A stretch of 7,811 nucleotides of DNA from Pseudomonadales bacterium (lineage in GTDB: Bacteria > Pseudomonadota > Gammaproteobacteria > Steroidobacterales > Steroidobacteraceae). Where the stretch lies: the NCBI GenBank assembly GCA_020442965.1, contig JAGRJB010000288.1:1-7811 (forward strand), in the 5' to 3' direction. The notes beneath the pieces are model-generated. The model ran no database searches. It was not told where the DNA came from and worked only from the letters and a program-made list of their open reading frames with translations. The position numbers and the translations under genes were made by a program. Shown here in pieces: positions 1 to 7,129 of the stretch; positions within the stretch are counted from its first letter, which is position 1; each line of letters opens with the position of its first letter.

Positions 1-116
1 CTTACAACTGGTTCAATTTCTATGAATTTTGGCCCGATGAGAACAAGAGTTCAAGAGCAGATCGTCTGGACGCTGCTAGCAGCGATGCTCAGCGGACCGC
101 CGTCGATCGCCGCTGA
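1..116 (+). CDS. C-terminal end of an unidentified upstream protein (possible LpxL/HtrB-like acyltransferase), partial
   Basis: The third forward frame is open from the left edge to a TGA at 114-116 and gives 37 residues. The first visible ones, YNWFNFYEFWPDEN, are rich in Trp, Phe and Tyr. An aromatic NWFNFxxFW ending of this kind is, as I recall, typical of the predicted LpxL/HtrB-like acyltransferases (sometimes fused to glycosyltransferases) found in aryl polyene clusters next to the LolA-like and exporter genes. The last 23 or so residues are polar and look like an unstructured tail. The frame overlaps the start and signal peptide of the next gene by about 80-95 nt, which is unusually long. 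The gene start lies outside the window. The acyltransferase identity is inferred from a short C-terminal motif and gene context; that the frame is coding is more secure than the function. Confidence 0.5.
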   Translation, partial: YNWFNFYEFWPDENKSSRADRLDAASSDAQRTAVDRR

Positions 117-690
117 TTCAACGAGTGTCATTGCCGGGCTTGCCCGGCCACTGCCCGCGGTCACGGCCTTTCGTGAGCTGCGATTCTCTTCCATGCTGAA
201 GGAACCGGTTGTCGTTAGCGGCAAGCTCGAGATCGACGCGGCGGGCAACATGATCCGGCATGTGGAACTGCCCTTCGTCGAGACGACAACCATCACGGGT
301 GATCGGGTCTCGATAGAGCGTGATGAGAATACGCGTGTATTCTCGTTGCGACGTGCACCTGAGTTGGAGAGCTTGCTGGCGGCGTTTCGCGCTTTGGTCT
401 CTGGGGATTCAGCGACGCTGGACGAGAGTTTCGCGGTGAGCCTGGAGACAGGCTCCGCCGCCGCGAACTCTGCGAAGGACTGGCGCTTGGATCTGACGCC
501 GAAGAGCCCTCGACTTGCGAAGCGAATTGCCCGGATTCTCGTGACGGGCGTGGGCGCCGAGCCACACTGTCTCACCCTGCAGGAGCCAAGTCATGGTGGT
601 AGTGTTCTATTGTTAGGGTCACTGGCTGCCGCCGAGTTACCCAAGCCGCCAAGTCGCGAACGTCTCGACGCCCTCTGTGCGGGCGGCTGA
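22..690 (+). CDS. LolA-like periplasmic carrier protein of a pigment cluster
   Basis: This 222-residue secreted protein resembles the outer-membrane lipoprotein carrier (LolA-like) proteins that accompany MMPL exporters in aryl polyene clusters. A signal peptide is visible: basic residues (MRTR), a hydrophobic run IVWTLLAAML around residues 14-23, and a likely cleavage site after SIA near residue 30. The mature part begins with a LARPLPAVTAFRELRFSSML stretch (about 40-59), then alternating strands and an R-RAPELESLLAAFRALVSGD helix (about 111-128), as expected for this family. Inferred role: moving a lipidic product or lipoprotein across the periplasm with the downstream exporter. The start is uncertain. 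ATG 22 and ATG 37 both keep the signal peptide, neither has a clear Shine-Dalgarno, and ATG 37 gives the more typical n-region. The frame is also open to the left edge. Its 3' end overlaps the exporter GTG start by 14 nt, which suggests coupling. Confidence 0.8.
   Translation: MNFGPMRTRVQEQIVWTLLAAMLSGPPSIAADSTSVIAGLARPLPAVTAFRELRFSSMLKEPVVVSGKLEIDAAGNMIRHVELPFVETTTITGDRVSIERDENTRVFSLRRAPELESLLAAFRALVSGDSATLDESFAVSLETGSAAANSAKDWRLDLTPKSPRLAKRIARILVTGVGAEPHCLTLQEPSHGGSVLLLGSLAAAELPKPPSRERLDALCAGG
325..344. repeat. Perfect 8-bp inverted repeat with 4-nt spacer inside the LolA-like gene
   Basis: The arms are gagaatac (325-332) and gtattctc (337-344), separated by gcgt. If G-T pairs are allowed the stem extends outward by six more pairs, to 319-332 with 337-350. 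The arms are AT-richer than their surroundings. The repeat encodes residues of an ordinary ENTRVFSL stretch, so it may be coincidental, or it may be an mRNA hairpin or an intragenic protein-binding site. Only the sequence symmetry is directly seen. Confidence 0.5.
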
Positions 691-3040
691 CCAGATCGAC
701 GACGGTATGCACGCGCATCCCGGTCAGCGGACCATTCTTCTGACAATATGGCTGCTGGTTCTGATCGCTCTGGGGTGGTGGGTGCGCGCCAATCTCGTCG
801 TGGGCACGGACCTCAGGCTCTTCATGCCCGAGCCGACGAACGCGGAAGAGCGCTTCCTGCTGCAGGAGATCGGCGAGAGCCCTGGCTCGCGGCTCCTGCT
901 GCTCGCGATTCGCGGCGATGAACCGGATCGGCTCGCACAGATCTCCACCGAGTTGGCCGATCGGCTGAGCGCAGACGATCAGAATCGACGCTCGATCTTC
1001 ACTTTGATCGCAAATGGAGATAGCGAGCGCACGGTGATCCCGGATCGACTCCTGCCCTATCGCTACTTGCTGACCGATGCGGCAACGCGCGGCAGCTTCA
1101 CTGCCGAGTCTTTGCGACGAACATTGACGGAACGACTGCGTGATCTGTCATCTCCGGCGGCCGGCTCCATCGAGGCATGGATTGCGCGCGATCCGACACT
1201 CGAGGCTCTGCGGCTCGCTGATGCCTGGCTGCCCGCCCAGGAGCCGCAGCGCATTCAAGGCGTTTGGTTTGATTCGTCAGGACGCACGGCGCTACTTGTG
1301 GCGGAAACTCGCGCCGCGGCTTTCGACCCGACTCGGCAGGCCGCCGCGCTCGCAAGTATTCAGAGCAGCTTCGATGCGGCACGTGGCCAATCGCGCGCGC
1401 GATTGACGATCAGCGGGCCCGGCGCATTCTCGGTGTTCATGCAGCGGCACGTCAGTACCGAGGCGAGCAGTCGAGGCGTCATCGCGTCGATCGGCATGAT
1501 CTTGCTACTGGTGCTGGCTTATCGTGATCTGCGGGTCGTGCTCGCAGGCCTCCTCCCGCTCGCGAGCGCAGCGCTCGCAGGGCTCGCGATCGTCACGCTG
1601 CAATTCGGGACCGTACATGGCATTACACTCGCCTTCGGCTTTACATTGTTAGGCGTCGCGCAGGACTATCCGATACACCTCTTCAGTCACCGCCGCGCCG
1701 GGGAAACCGCGCTTGCGACCGCCAAACGTATCTGGCGACCCTTGCTTACGGGAGTAGCGAGCACCTGTATCGCTTACCTGGCATTTCTCATCGCGGGCGT
1801 TGCAGGGCTGGCCCAACTAGGCTGGTTCACGGTGGCTGGATTGCTCGCCGCAGGATTGACGACACGCTATCTGCTGCCCCGGTTGTTACCGGCCGAAACA
1901 CGCGTAGTGGGTATGGGCAACGGGTTTCGCCGCCTTGCGGCAGTCATCGAGAGATTGCCGCGCGCCGTGTGGCCGACCTTGGCGCTGAGTGTCCTGGCGA
2001 TTCTCGCGATAGTGACAAGCCGTACATCGCTGTGGGAAAACGATTTGTCGAAACTAACACCGGTGCCGGCTGAGTTGTTACAGGAAGACGCCGTTCTGCG
2101 GCGCGAGCTCGGTGCCCCGGATGTACGCTATCTGTTGGTCGACAGAGGCCGCACCGCAGAGGCTGCACTGGATCGGACAGCGAGTCGGAAATCCCGACTC
2201 GATGCGCTCGTCAAACACGGAGTCGTGGGTGGCTACGACAATGCGGCGCAGTATCTACCAAGTCGTGTGGTGCAGCTGCGGCGACGCAATGCCTTGCCAG
2301 ATTCGGTTGCCTTGGAAGGCGCGCTGCGGCAGGCGAGTGTCAATCTGCCCTTCACGCTCGATGCGTTCGCGCCCTTTGTCGACGATGTGCGGGCCGCGCG
2401 TCAGCTTGCGCCACTAACAGTGGCGGACCTCAGCGGAACGCCGCTCGAACTGCGTGTCGGTGGCATGCTGTTCGAGCGAGATGGCGAATGGATCGGTGTG
2501 ACCACCTTCACGCGGGTCAGAGACGCAGCCGCGCTTGCGCGTGGCTTGCAGGACCTTGGTCCCGACACGGCGTTCATAGACTTGAAGCGTGCCTCCGAGA
2601 CACTGGTGACTCGACAGCGCGGGCACATACTGCGGAGCCTGGCGAGTGCGGCGTTCGCCCTGATGCTCGTGATGGCTGTCACGCTGCGTCGGCCTGGTCG
2701 TGTCGTGCGTGTTCTACTACCTGCGCTCATTACGACGCTGGTGACCGTTGCCTGTCTGCAGCTGGTGGGCATCTCGCTCAGTCTGTTTCATTTGGTTGCA
2801 TTGGCGCTTGCGGCTGGCTTGGGACTCGACTATGCCGTCTTCTTTGAACACACGTCGCTTGCCTCTGGTGAACAACGCCAGACGCTGCATTCTGTGCTGC
2901 TCTGCGCGACTTCAACATTGTTGGTGTTCGTCCTGTTGGCGACTTCGAGTGTGCCGGTGCTGCGCTCGATCGGCCTCACGGTGGCGATTGGCGTCGCCTG
3001 CAACTTCTTGCTTGCACTGATGATCAGTCGGCGCGTATGA
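677..3040 (+). CDS. MMPL/RND-family inner-membrane exporter of an aryl polyene-type cluster
   Basis: A 787-residue membrane protein with the duplicated MMPL/RND plan. One TM helix lies near residues 19-38, followed by a large periplasmic domain (about 40-260) and five helices (about 266-398). The second half repeats this: a helix near 431-447, a periplasmic domain (about 450-645) and five helices (about 652-784), giving 12 in all. Each half has an Asp-Tyr pair inside a helix, in GVAQDYPIHLFSH (D330) and GLGLDYAVFFEH (D718), at the place where RND transporters carry proton-relay acids. Such exporters in aryl polyene clusters are thought to move the pigment lipid out of the inner membrane, probably with the LolA-like carrier encoded upstream. 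The GTG at 677 overlaps the previous gene by 14 nt. The ATG at 707 (residue 11) is a plausible alternative start, and neither has a strong Shine-Dalgarno. The stop overlaps the next start as ATGA. Confidence 0.88.
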   Translation: MRAADQIDDGMHAHPGQRTILLTIWLLVLIALGWWVRANLVVGTDLRLFMPEPTNAEERFLLQEIGESPGSRLLLLAIRGDEPDRLAQISTELADRLSADDQNRRSIFTLIANGDSERTVIPDRLLPYRYLLTDAATRGSFTAESLRRTLTERLRDLSSPAAGSIEAWIARDPTLEALRLADAWLPAQEPQRIQGVWFDSSGRTALLVAETRAAAFDPTRQAAALASIQSSFDAARGQSRARLTISGPGAFSVFMQRHVSTEASSRGVIASIGMILLLVLAYRDLRVVLAGLLPLASAALAGLAIVTLQFGTVHGITLAFGFTLLGVAQDYPIHLFSHRRAGETALATAKRIWRPLLTGVASTCIAYLAFLIAGVAGLAQLGWFTVAGLLAAGLTTRYLLPRLLPAETRVVGMGNGFRRLAAVIERLPRAVWPTLALSVLAILAIVTSRTSLWENDLSKLTPVPAELLQEDAVLRRELGAPDVRYLLVDRGRTAEAALDRTASRKSRLDALVKHGVVGGYDNAAQYLPSRVVQLRRRNALPDSVALEGALRQASVNLPFTLDAFAPFVDDVRAARQLAPLTVADLSGTPLELRVGGMLFERDGEWIGVTTFTRVRDAAALARGLQDLGPDTAFIDLKRASETLVTRQRGHILRSLASAAFALMLVMAVTLRRPGRVVRVLLPALITTLVTVACLQLVGISLSLFHLVALALAAGLGLDYAVFFEHTSLASGEQRQTLHSVLLCATSTLLVFVLLATSSVPVLRSIGLTVAIGVACNFLLALMISRRV

Positions 3041-3489
3041 CCAGTTTGCCGTCGGTGCTTGGGCGCGAAGAAGTACTCAAGCTGATTCCGCATCAAGGCG
3101 ACATGTGTCTACTGGATTCGGTTGCGGCCTGGCACGACGATTGGATCGAGGCGTGCACGCTGACGCATCGATCGACGCCACATCCTCTGGCGAGCAACGG
3201 GCGGATTCGAGCGGTCAATCTCTGCGAGTACGGCGCACAGGCGATGGCGGTCCACGGTGGCCTCTTGTGCCGCAAGAGTGGCGTGCCAGTGCGACCTGGC
3301 TTGCTGGTCTCGCTGCGTGCGGTGAGCCTCTACTGTGATTTCATCGATACATTCACGGGCGAACTCAAGGTGCGTGCGGATCGACTGCTCGTTCAACGCG
3401 ACAGCTGGCAGTATGAGTTTCGCGTGATGCACGACGGTGTTCCGCTTGCCTCGGGACGTGCGGCAGTGGTGGCCCGAGCGGACGGCTGA
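3037..3489 (+). CDS. ApeP-like hotdog 3-hydroxyacyl-ACP dehydratase
   Basis: A 150-residue hotdog-fold protein of the FabA/FabZ-related type found in aryl polyene clusters, expected to dehydrate 3-hydroxyacyl-ACP intermediates to enoyl-ACP in the cytoplasm. The N-terminal IPHQGDMCLLD (about 17-27) matches the PHRxPFLLVD opening of FabZ. Further on, H49 in TPHPL and E64 in NLCEYGAQAMAVHGG sit where FabZ has its catalytic His and Glu (GHFPG...EAxAQ), with 15 rather than 14 residues between them. The GHFPG motif itself is absent. In the characterised E. coli aryl polyene system, two dehydratases, ApeI and ApeP, work together, so an ApeI-like partner is expected outside this window. The start overlaps the exporter stop by ATGA, implying translational coupling. 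In many clusters a FabG-type ketoreductase and another ketosynthase follow this gene; here the operon ends and a convergent gene begins. Confidence 0.85.
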   Translation: MTSLPSVLGREEVLKLIPHQGDMCLLDSVAAWHDDWIEACTLTHRSTPHPLASNGRIRAVNLCEYGAQAMAVHGGLLCRKSGVPVRPGLLVSLRAVSLYCDFIDTFTGELKVRADRLLVQRDSWQYEFRVMHDGVPLASGRAAVVARADG

Positions 3490-3500
3490 GGAGCCGTTCG
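3479..3500. terminator. Putative bidirectional terminator hairpin between convergent operons
   Basis: A nine-pair stem (3479-3487 with 3492-3500, one G-T pair) encloses a four-base loop, gagg. It overlaps the stop codon of the dehydratase gene and lies just before the stop of the convergent flavoprotein gene. Its position between two stop codons 15 nt apart fits a shared terminator. It lacks a good T-run on either side: the + side has only gttgt, and the - side is GC-rich. It may therefore act only as an mRNA 3'-end structure. Confidence 0.4.
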
Positions 3501-3504
3501 GTTG

Positions 3505-5112
3505 TCATACCGTGTGTGCGAACAGCAGACGAGTCGGGGCCGCCGGTGTCTGGTCGGCAGGCTGTTGCAGCAGAGTCTGCAGTTCGCGTGCATCAATCGA
3601 CGGGTCGTCTGCAAGTGCGGCCTGCAGGATCTCGACGGCGAGCACCCGCAACTGCGCCACGCTGCTGCGGATGCGCGCGCTCAGGGCCGCTGCGTCAAGT
3701 TGATCGAGCATGCTGCGATTGAGTGCGGCAAACCAAGCGAGCTTGGCCTGATCCAGCATGACGGGGCGATTGCTGCGCACGCTCACTAACGACCAGACTC
3801 GTAACAGCCGCTGCACCGCGATGTTGAGTTCGGTACCCTTACCCAGATCGGCGGGCAGATCGCCGAGCGCCGCGAGGTCAGTGAGCCGACGTTGATAGAA
3901 AAGCTGGCACAGGACGCCCCAATAGAAGGTGTAGTCCCACAGGACCTTGACTGGCAGTACTCTGGGGTCGCCAAGAATCCGGTATTGATCCTGATACAGC
4001 GGCAGCATGTTGTCGTAAAACGAGAAGTACATCCGTTCAAAGAGCCTGGCGTAGGGCGCGAACGCAATGCCCGCAGTATCCTTGGCGATCAAATCGGTGA
4101 TGAACGTGTTGCTGATCGCAATGAAGTCGCTGCCAGGCGAATAGAACGGATCGAGAAAAATGCCCGCCTCGCCTGTGATCGCCCAACGATCGGAGCTGAA
4201 TACCTGACTGCAACCGTAGGAAAAATCCTTGAAGAAGGCGAAATCCTGCAGTAGGTCCTGCTTGGACTTGAGATCCTGGGCGAGCCGCGGTTGATGGACC
4301 GTCAGCCACTGCATCGCACGCGCGAAGCTGTTCATCGTTCTAAGTGGATGCAGTCGTGCGTCCGCCACGATCCCCACCGAGTGCGAGCCTGAGGCGAGCG
4401 GGATCAACCACACCCAATAGCCGTCGCCTACCAGATGGTTGGTCGAGAGCCAGCGTGCGCGGGGCTGGCAGCGTGTGCGCCAAGCGTCATCCTGCGACCA
4501 TTCGTCAATATCCACTTTGGCACCAATGCGGAACCAGACGGCATTGGCGTTGTGCCCATTCGGGCGTTGCAATCCGAGCCTGCGTTTCAGGATCTGCGCC
4601 CGGCCGCTCGCGTCGATCAGCCAGTCGCACTCGACTTCCTGCGGGCTGCCACGCCATGCGAACGCAATTCGATGCGTCGTGCCAGCCGATGCGACGTCGA
4701 CACGGCTGACGACTGCCGCATCGAGGAACCGAACGCCGAGCTCGCGGGCCTGCTTGCCGAGGAAGTTCTCGAAGATGCCGCGATCAATCTGATAGCTCGG
4801 TACCGCCAGGTGTCGACTCGGCCCAAGTTCGGTGACCTGATCGAAATCGAGGCGACGATCGGAGAAGAAGAAGCGGAAGCCGAATTTGGGCAACTGGCAT
4901 TCCGTCAGGTGCGGCTTCAGTCCGAGCACACTGGCGAAATACTCGGCGGCAATCTCGACCGATGACTCGCCGACTTTATGGGTTGCTTCGGGTACCGGGT
5001 GCGTATTGCGCTCGAGAACCAGGATATCGAGGGTAGGCAAACGCTGCTTCAGCTGAATCGCGAGCGTCAGGCCGGCCAGTCCGCCACCCAGAATTGCGAC
5101 GTCCGCCTTCAT
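3505..5112 (-). CDS. Flavin-dependent halogenase-like FAD oxidoreductase
   Basis: A 535-residue flavoprotein of the tryptophan-halogenase-like group. The N-terminal GGGLAGLTLA (9-18) is the FAD-binding GxGxxG loop, and E34 ends the second strand. KVGESSVE (46-53) matches the conserved VGEAT region of flavin halogenases. K76 in LPKFGFRF aligns, allowing a three-residue gap, with the catalytic lysine K79 of PrnA. WVWLIP (233-238) fits the diagnostic WxWxIP motif, and GEAGIFLDPFYSPGSDF (314-330) is the second flavin-contact region. The C-terminal part from about 340 is helical and not assigned. Inferred role: halogenating the aryl head or a precursor of the polyene, as expected for the brominated xanthomonadins; a non-halogenating oxidase or monooxygenase role remains possible. 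The gene is last in its operon. Its ATG overlaps the previous stop as ATGA, with a GGAG about 11 nt upstream. A separate flavin reductase would be needed to supply FADH2, and none is in the window. Confidence 0.82.
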   Translation of the reverse strand: MKADVAILGGGLAGLTLAIQLKQRLPTLDILVLERNTHPVPEATHKVGESSVEIAAEYFASVLGLKPHLTECQLPKFGFRFFFSDRRLDFDQVTELGPSRHLAVPSYQIDRGIFENFLGKQARELGVRFLDAAVVSRVDVASAGTTHRIAFAWRGSPQEVECDWLIDASGRAQILKRRLGLQRPNGHNANAVWFRIGAKVDIDEWSQDDAWRTRCQPRARWLSTNHLVGDGYWVWLIPLASGSHSVGIVADARLHPLRTMNSFARAMQWLTVHQPRLAQDLKSKQDLLQDFAFFKDFSYGCSQVFSSDRWAITGEAGIFLDPFYSPGSDFIAISNTFITDLIAKDTAGIAFAPYARLFERMYFSFYDNMLPLYQDQYRILGDPRVLPVKVLWDYTFYWGVLCQLFYQRRLTDLAALGDLPADLGKGTELNIAVQRLLRVWSLVSVRSNRPVMLDQAKLAWFAALNRSMLDQLDAAALSARIRSSVAQLRVLAVEILQAALADDPSIDARELQTLLQQPADQTPAAPTRLLFAHTV

Positions 5113-5930
5113 GCCGCGCGCGTCTCCGCGCGCACAGGTTGCAAGGCAAGCGCCAGCTCAAGCCGCGGCGCGGCCGCGTAGGTGAGCTCGCAAGCCTGGT
5201 TCGTCGCTAACGCTTCGAACAGTGGCAGGCAGCCTGCCATCGCATTGCCAGCGACGAGCGCCTCGTTGGTGGGTCTGCTGACGCTCAGGGTCGGCGACGC
5301 GCTCGGCCGCGTGCTCCAGGTCATCCGAGTGGTCGCTGCGCTCGAATAGTCCGGTGCTAACACGAGTGCCGCAGCCAGCAGGCTACCACTCTGCGCCATG
5401 GTACTGAGTGGGCCGCGCGCCGCGATGTCGTAGGCAACGTAGAGGATCGGTTCCTGTTGCACGATCGCCTGGCTTGTCGCCTCCAACAGGCCAGCGGCGA
5501 ACGTGTGGTGCCAGGCACTGACGGCCGTGTACGGCCGCAGGCACTTGCTGCCAATCGTCCAATAGCCAGCAGCAGCGTTGTGCACCGAGTTGTGAAACTT
5601 CGTAGGTGAAGTGAGCTGCGGTGCTTTTGCGAGCGTCTCGCACAGTGAATCCGTGACGGCCAGATCACCGTGGGTCGATGCAAAGACGCTGCTGAGCCTG
5701 GCGGGATCCAGTTGCGCGTCCTGGCAAGCACTCGCGGCTACTTCGAGCGCGACTGCGACCGAATCGGGTGCGCGACGACGCTCGGTCGGCGCCAGCAAGG
5801 TGGCTGCGGGACGGGTTGCCGCATCGGGATCTGGCGAGCGGTCGCCGCGCAGGATTGCGCGCGCCGCTTCCCAACCGGGGAGTTGCGGGGACCACAACGC
5901 GACGCCTGCAATGAATACGTGATGTTGCAT
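5109..5930 (-). CDS. Beta-ketoacyl synthase-like chain length factor (ApeC-like), no catalytic cysteine
   Basis: A 273-residue protein with only the N-terminal half of a ketosynthase fold, matching the short 'ketoacyl synthase 2' chain-length-factor family of aryl polyene clusters. Recognisable landmarks are VFASTHGDLAVTDSLCETLA (83-102), the conserved SPTKFHNSVHNAAAGYWTIG (108-127) and YTAVSAWHHTFAAGLLEA (134-151). In the last segment the position equivalent to the active-site Cys (TACSSS in the neighbouring ketosynthase) appears to be Trp140, so it should not condense on its own. In the E. coli system, ApeC pairs with the ketosynthase ApeO; the adjacent gene upstream, 15 nt away, is the obvious partner here. 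Inferred role: shaping the tunnel that sets polyene length. ATG 5930 follows the previous stop closely, and its upstream GAGAG is a weak, distant Shine-Dalgarno. The last ~60 residues are Ala/Leu-rich and less diagnostic. Confidence 0.85.
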   Translation of the reverse strand: MQHHVFIAGVALWSPQLPGWEAARAILRGDRSPDPDAATRPAATLLAPTERRRAPDSVAVALEVAASACQDAQLDPARLSSVFASTHGDLAVTDSLCETLAKAPQLTSPTKFHNSVHNAAAGYWTIGSKCLRPYTAVSAWHHTFAAGLLEATSQAIVQQEPILYVAYDIAARGPLSTMAQSGSLLAAALVLAPDYSSAATTRMTWSTRPSASPTLSVSRPTNEALVAGNAMAGCLPLFEALATNQACELTYAAAPRLELALALQPVRAETRAA

Positions 5931-5945
5931 GCGAGTCGCTGGCTC

Positions 5946-7127
5946 TCAGTGCGCGCTGCGCGCACCAAAAGCCAGGACACAGTTGCTGCCGCCAAAGCCG
6001 AACGAGTGGCTCAGCGCGACCTGAACGGGGGCAGTCACATTTTCGAGGCGAATCTGCGGGCCGCATGCCCGATCGAGCGCAACGGAATTGAGCGTACCCG
6101 GCAAAACACCGGCCTCGAGCGCTAACAACGTGATCACCGCTTCGAGGATTCCTGCGGCGCCCAGCGTATGGCCAGTCCAGCCCTTGGTAGAGCTGGCGCA
6201 AGTAGACTGCGGGAAAGTCCTCGCCACCACGCGTGCCTCGATCTCATCGTTCATCTGACTCGCAGTGCCGTGCAGATTGATGTAGTTCACCGCGCTGGGC
6301 GGCAGCGCGGCGCGCTCGAGCGCCGCATCAATCGCGAGCTGTGCACCGAGACAATCGGGATGAGGCGACGACATATGGTGCGCATCGCTCGACTCGCCAT
6401 AACCTAACAGCCACGGGCCATCACCGTCCTTCTCTAACAAGGCAAACCCGGCCGCTTCGCCGATATTGATGCCGCGTCGCGCGGGGTCGAACGGCCGGCA
6501 CTTCTCGGGTGAAATCAATTCGAGCGCGTTGAAGCCGAACAACACGCTCCCGCAAAGCGAATCGACGCCGCCCACGACGACTGCGTCCGCGATGCCGGCC
6601 GCGATGATTCGCGCCGCTTGGGCGAATACCTTGGCGCTGGAGGAACAGGCGGTCGCCACCGTCAGCGCATAGCCTGTTAGTCCGAGCGCATGTTGCAGAA
6701 AATCACCCAAAGAATGCGGTGTGTGAACGATCGGTCGCCGCAGATCGGCGGGAAATCGGCCGTCGTCATCGAGACGTGCATACGCTTCTTCGGTCGCGCC
6801 GATGCTGGAGGTCGAAGTGCCGACAATCAAGGCGACACGATCGGCGCCATAATGATCCCGCGCCGCGACCGCGCGCCGCAGGAATCCGTCGGCCTGCAAT
6901 CCGAGCCAGGCAAGGCGATTGTTGCGGCAGTCCCAGTTTGCGAGCGTCGCCGGCAGCGAACATTCGTCGACGCCCGCAACGCGTCCGATCCAGGTCGCTA
7001 GTGGCGTCGGGCCAAAATCATTCGGCCGCAAGCCGCTTTGGCGCGTACGCAATGCGATCAGTAGCTCGTCGCGCCCGGCGCCGGCGGCACTGGTCGCCGT
7101 CCACGCGGTCACGGCGAGCGGCGTCAT
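5946..7127 (-). CDS. Beta-ketoacyl-ACP synthase (ApeO-like, FabF family), catalytically complete
   Basis: A 393-residue, full-length condensing enzyme that would add malonyl-derived two-carbon units to an ACP-bound chain in the cytoplasm. All catalytic residues are visible: nucleophile C161 in ATACSSSAK, H286 in NLHGTAS, K315 in SSTKGWTGH and H320 in GHTLGAAG. A glycine-rich HSFGFGGSN loop lies near the C-terminus (about 374-382). Length and motif order are normal for the FabB/FabF family. The chain-length-factor-like gene directly downstream points to an ApeO:ApeC-type heterodimer rather than a housekeeping FabF. The gene begins 2 nt after the previous stop, with only a weak GAGAAG upstream, so translation is probably coupled. 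Being next to an ACP and a lipid exporter supports pigment or polyene biosynthesis; a specialised fatty acid role is less likely. Confidence 0.92.
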   Translation of the reverse strand: MTPLAVTAWTATSAAGAGRDELLIALRTRQSGLRPNDFGPTPLATWIGRVAGVDECSLPATLANWDCRNNRLAWLGLQADGFLRRAVAARDHYGADRVALIVGTSTSSIGATEEAYARLDDDGRFPADLRRPIVHTPHSLGDFLQHALGLTGYALTVATACSSSAKVFAQAARIIAAGIADAVVVGGVDSLCGSVLFGFNALELISPEKCRPFDPARRGINIGEAAGFALLEKDGDGPWLLGYGESSDAHHMSSPHPDCLGAQLAIDAALERAALPPSAVNYINLHGTASQMNDEIEARVVARTFPQSTCASSTKGWTGHTLGAAGILEAVITLLALEAGVLPGTLNSVALDRACGPQIRLENVTAPVQVALSHSFGFGGSNCVLAFGARSAH

Positions 7128-7129
7128 CG

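Noticed and set aside
51..575. A 174-codon open frame on the - strand opposite the LolA-like gene
   Set aside because: Its composition is Ser/Arg-rich with no domain pattern, while the + strand frame has a signal peptide and family-like motifs.
1562..1578. Inverted repeat gcgagcg / cgctcgc with a 3-nt loop in the exporter gene
   Set aside because: It is a low-complexity GC stem encoding a membrane helix region. A similar stem occurs at 6307-6326, so these look compositional rather than functional.
2181..2201. Inverted repeat cgagtcgg / ccgactcg with a 5-nt loop inside the exporter gene
   Set aside because: It is an 8-bp stem in GC-rich coding DNA, with no T-run and no nearby gene boundary. 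Such stems are expected by chance.
4435..4965. A 176-codon open frame on the + strand opposite the flavoprotein gene
   Set aside because: The - strand protein carries continuous flavoprotein motifs across the whole region; the + frame is an antisense shadow.
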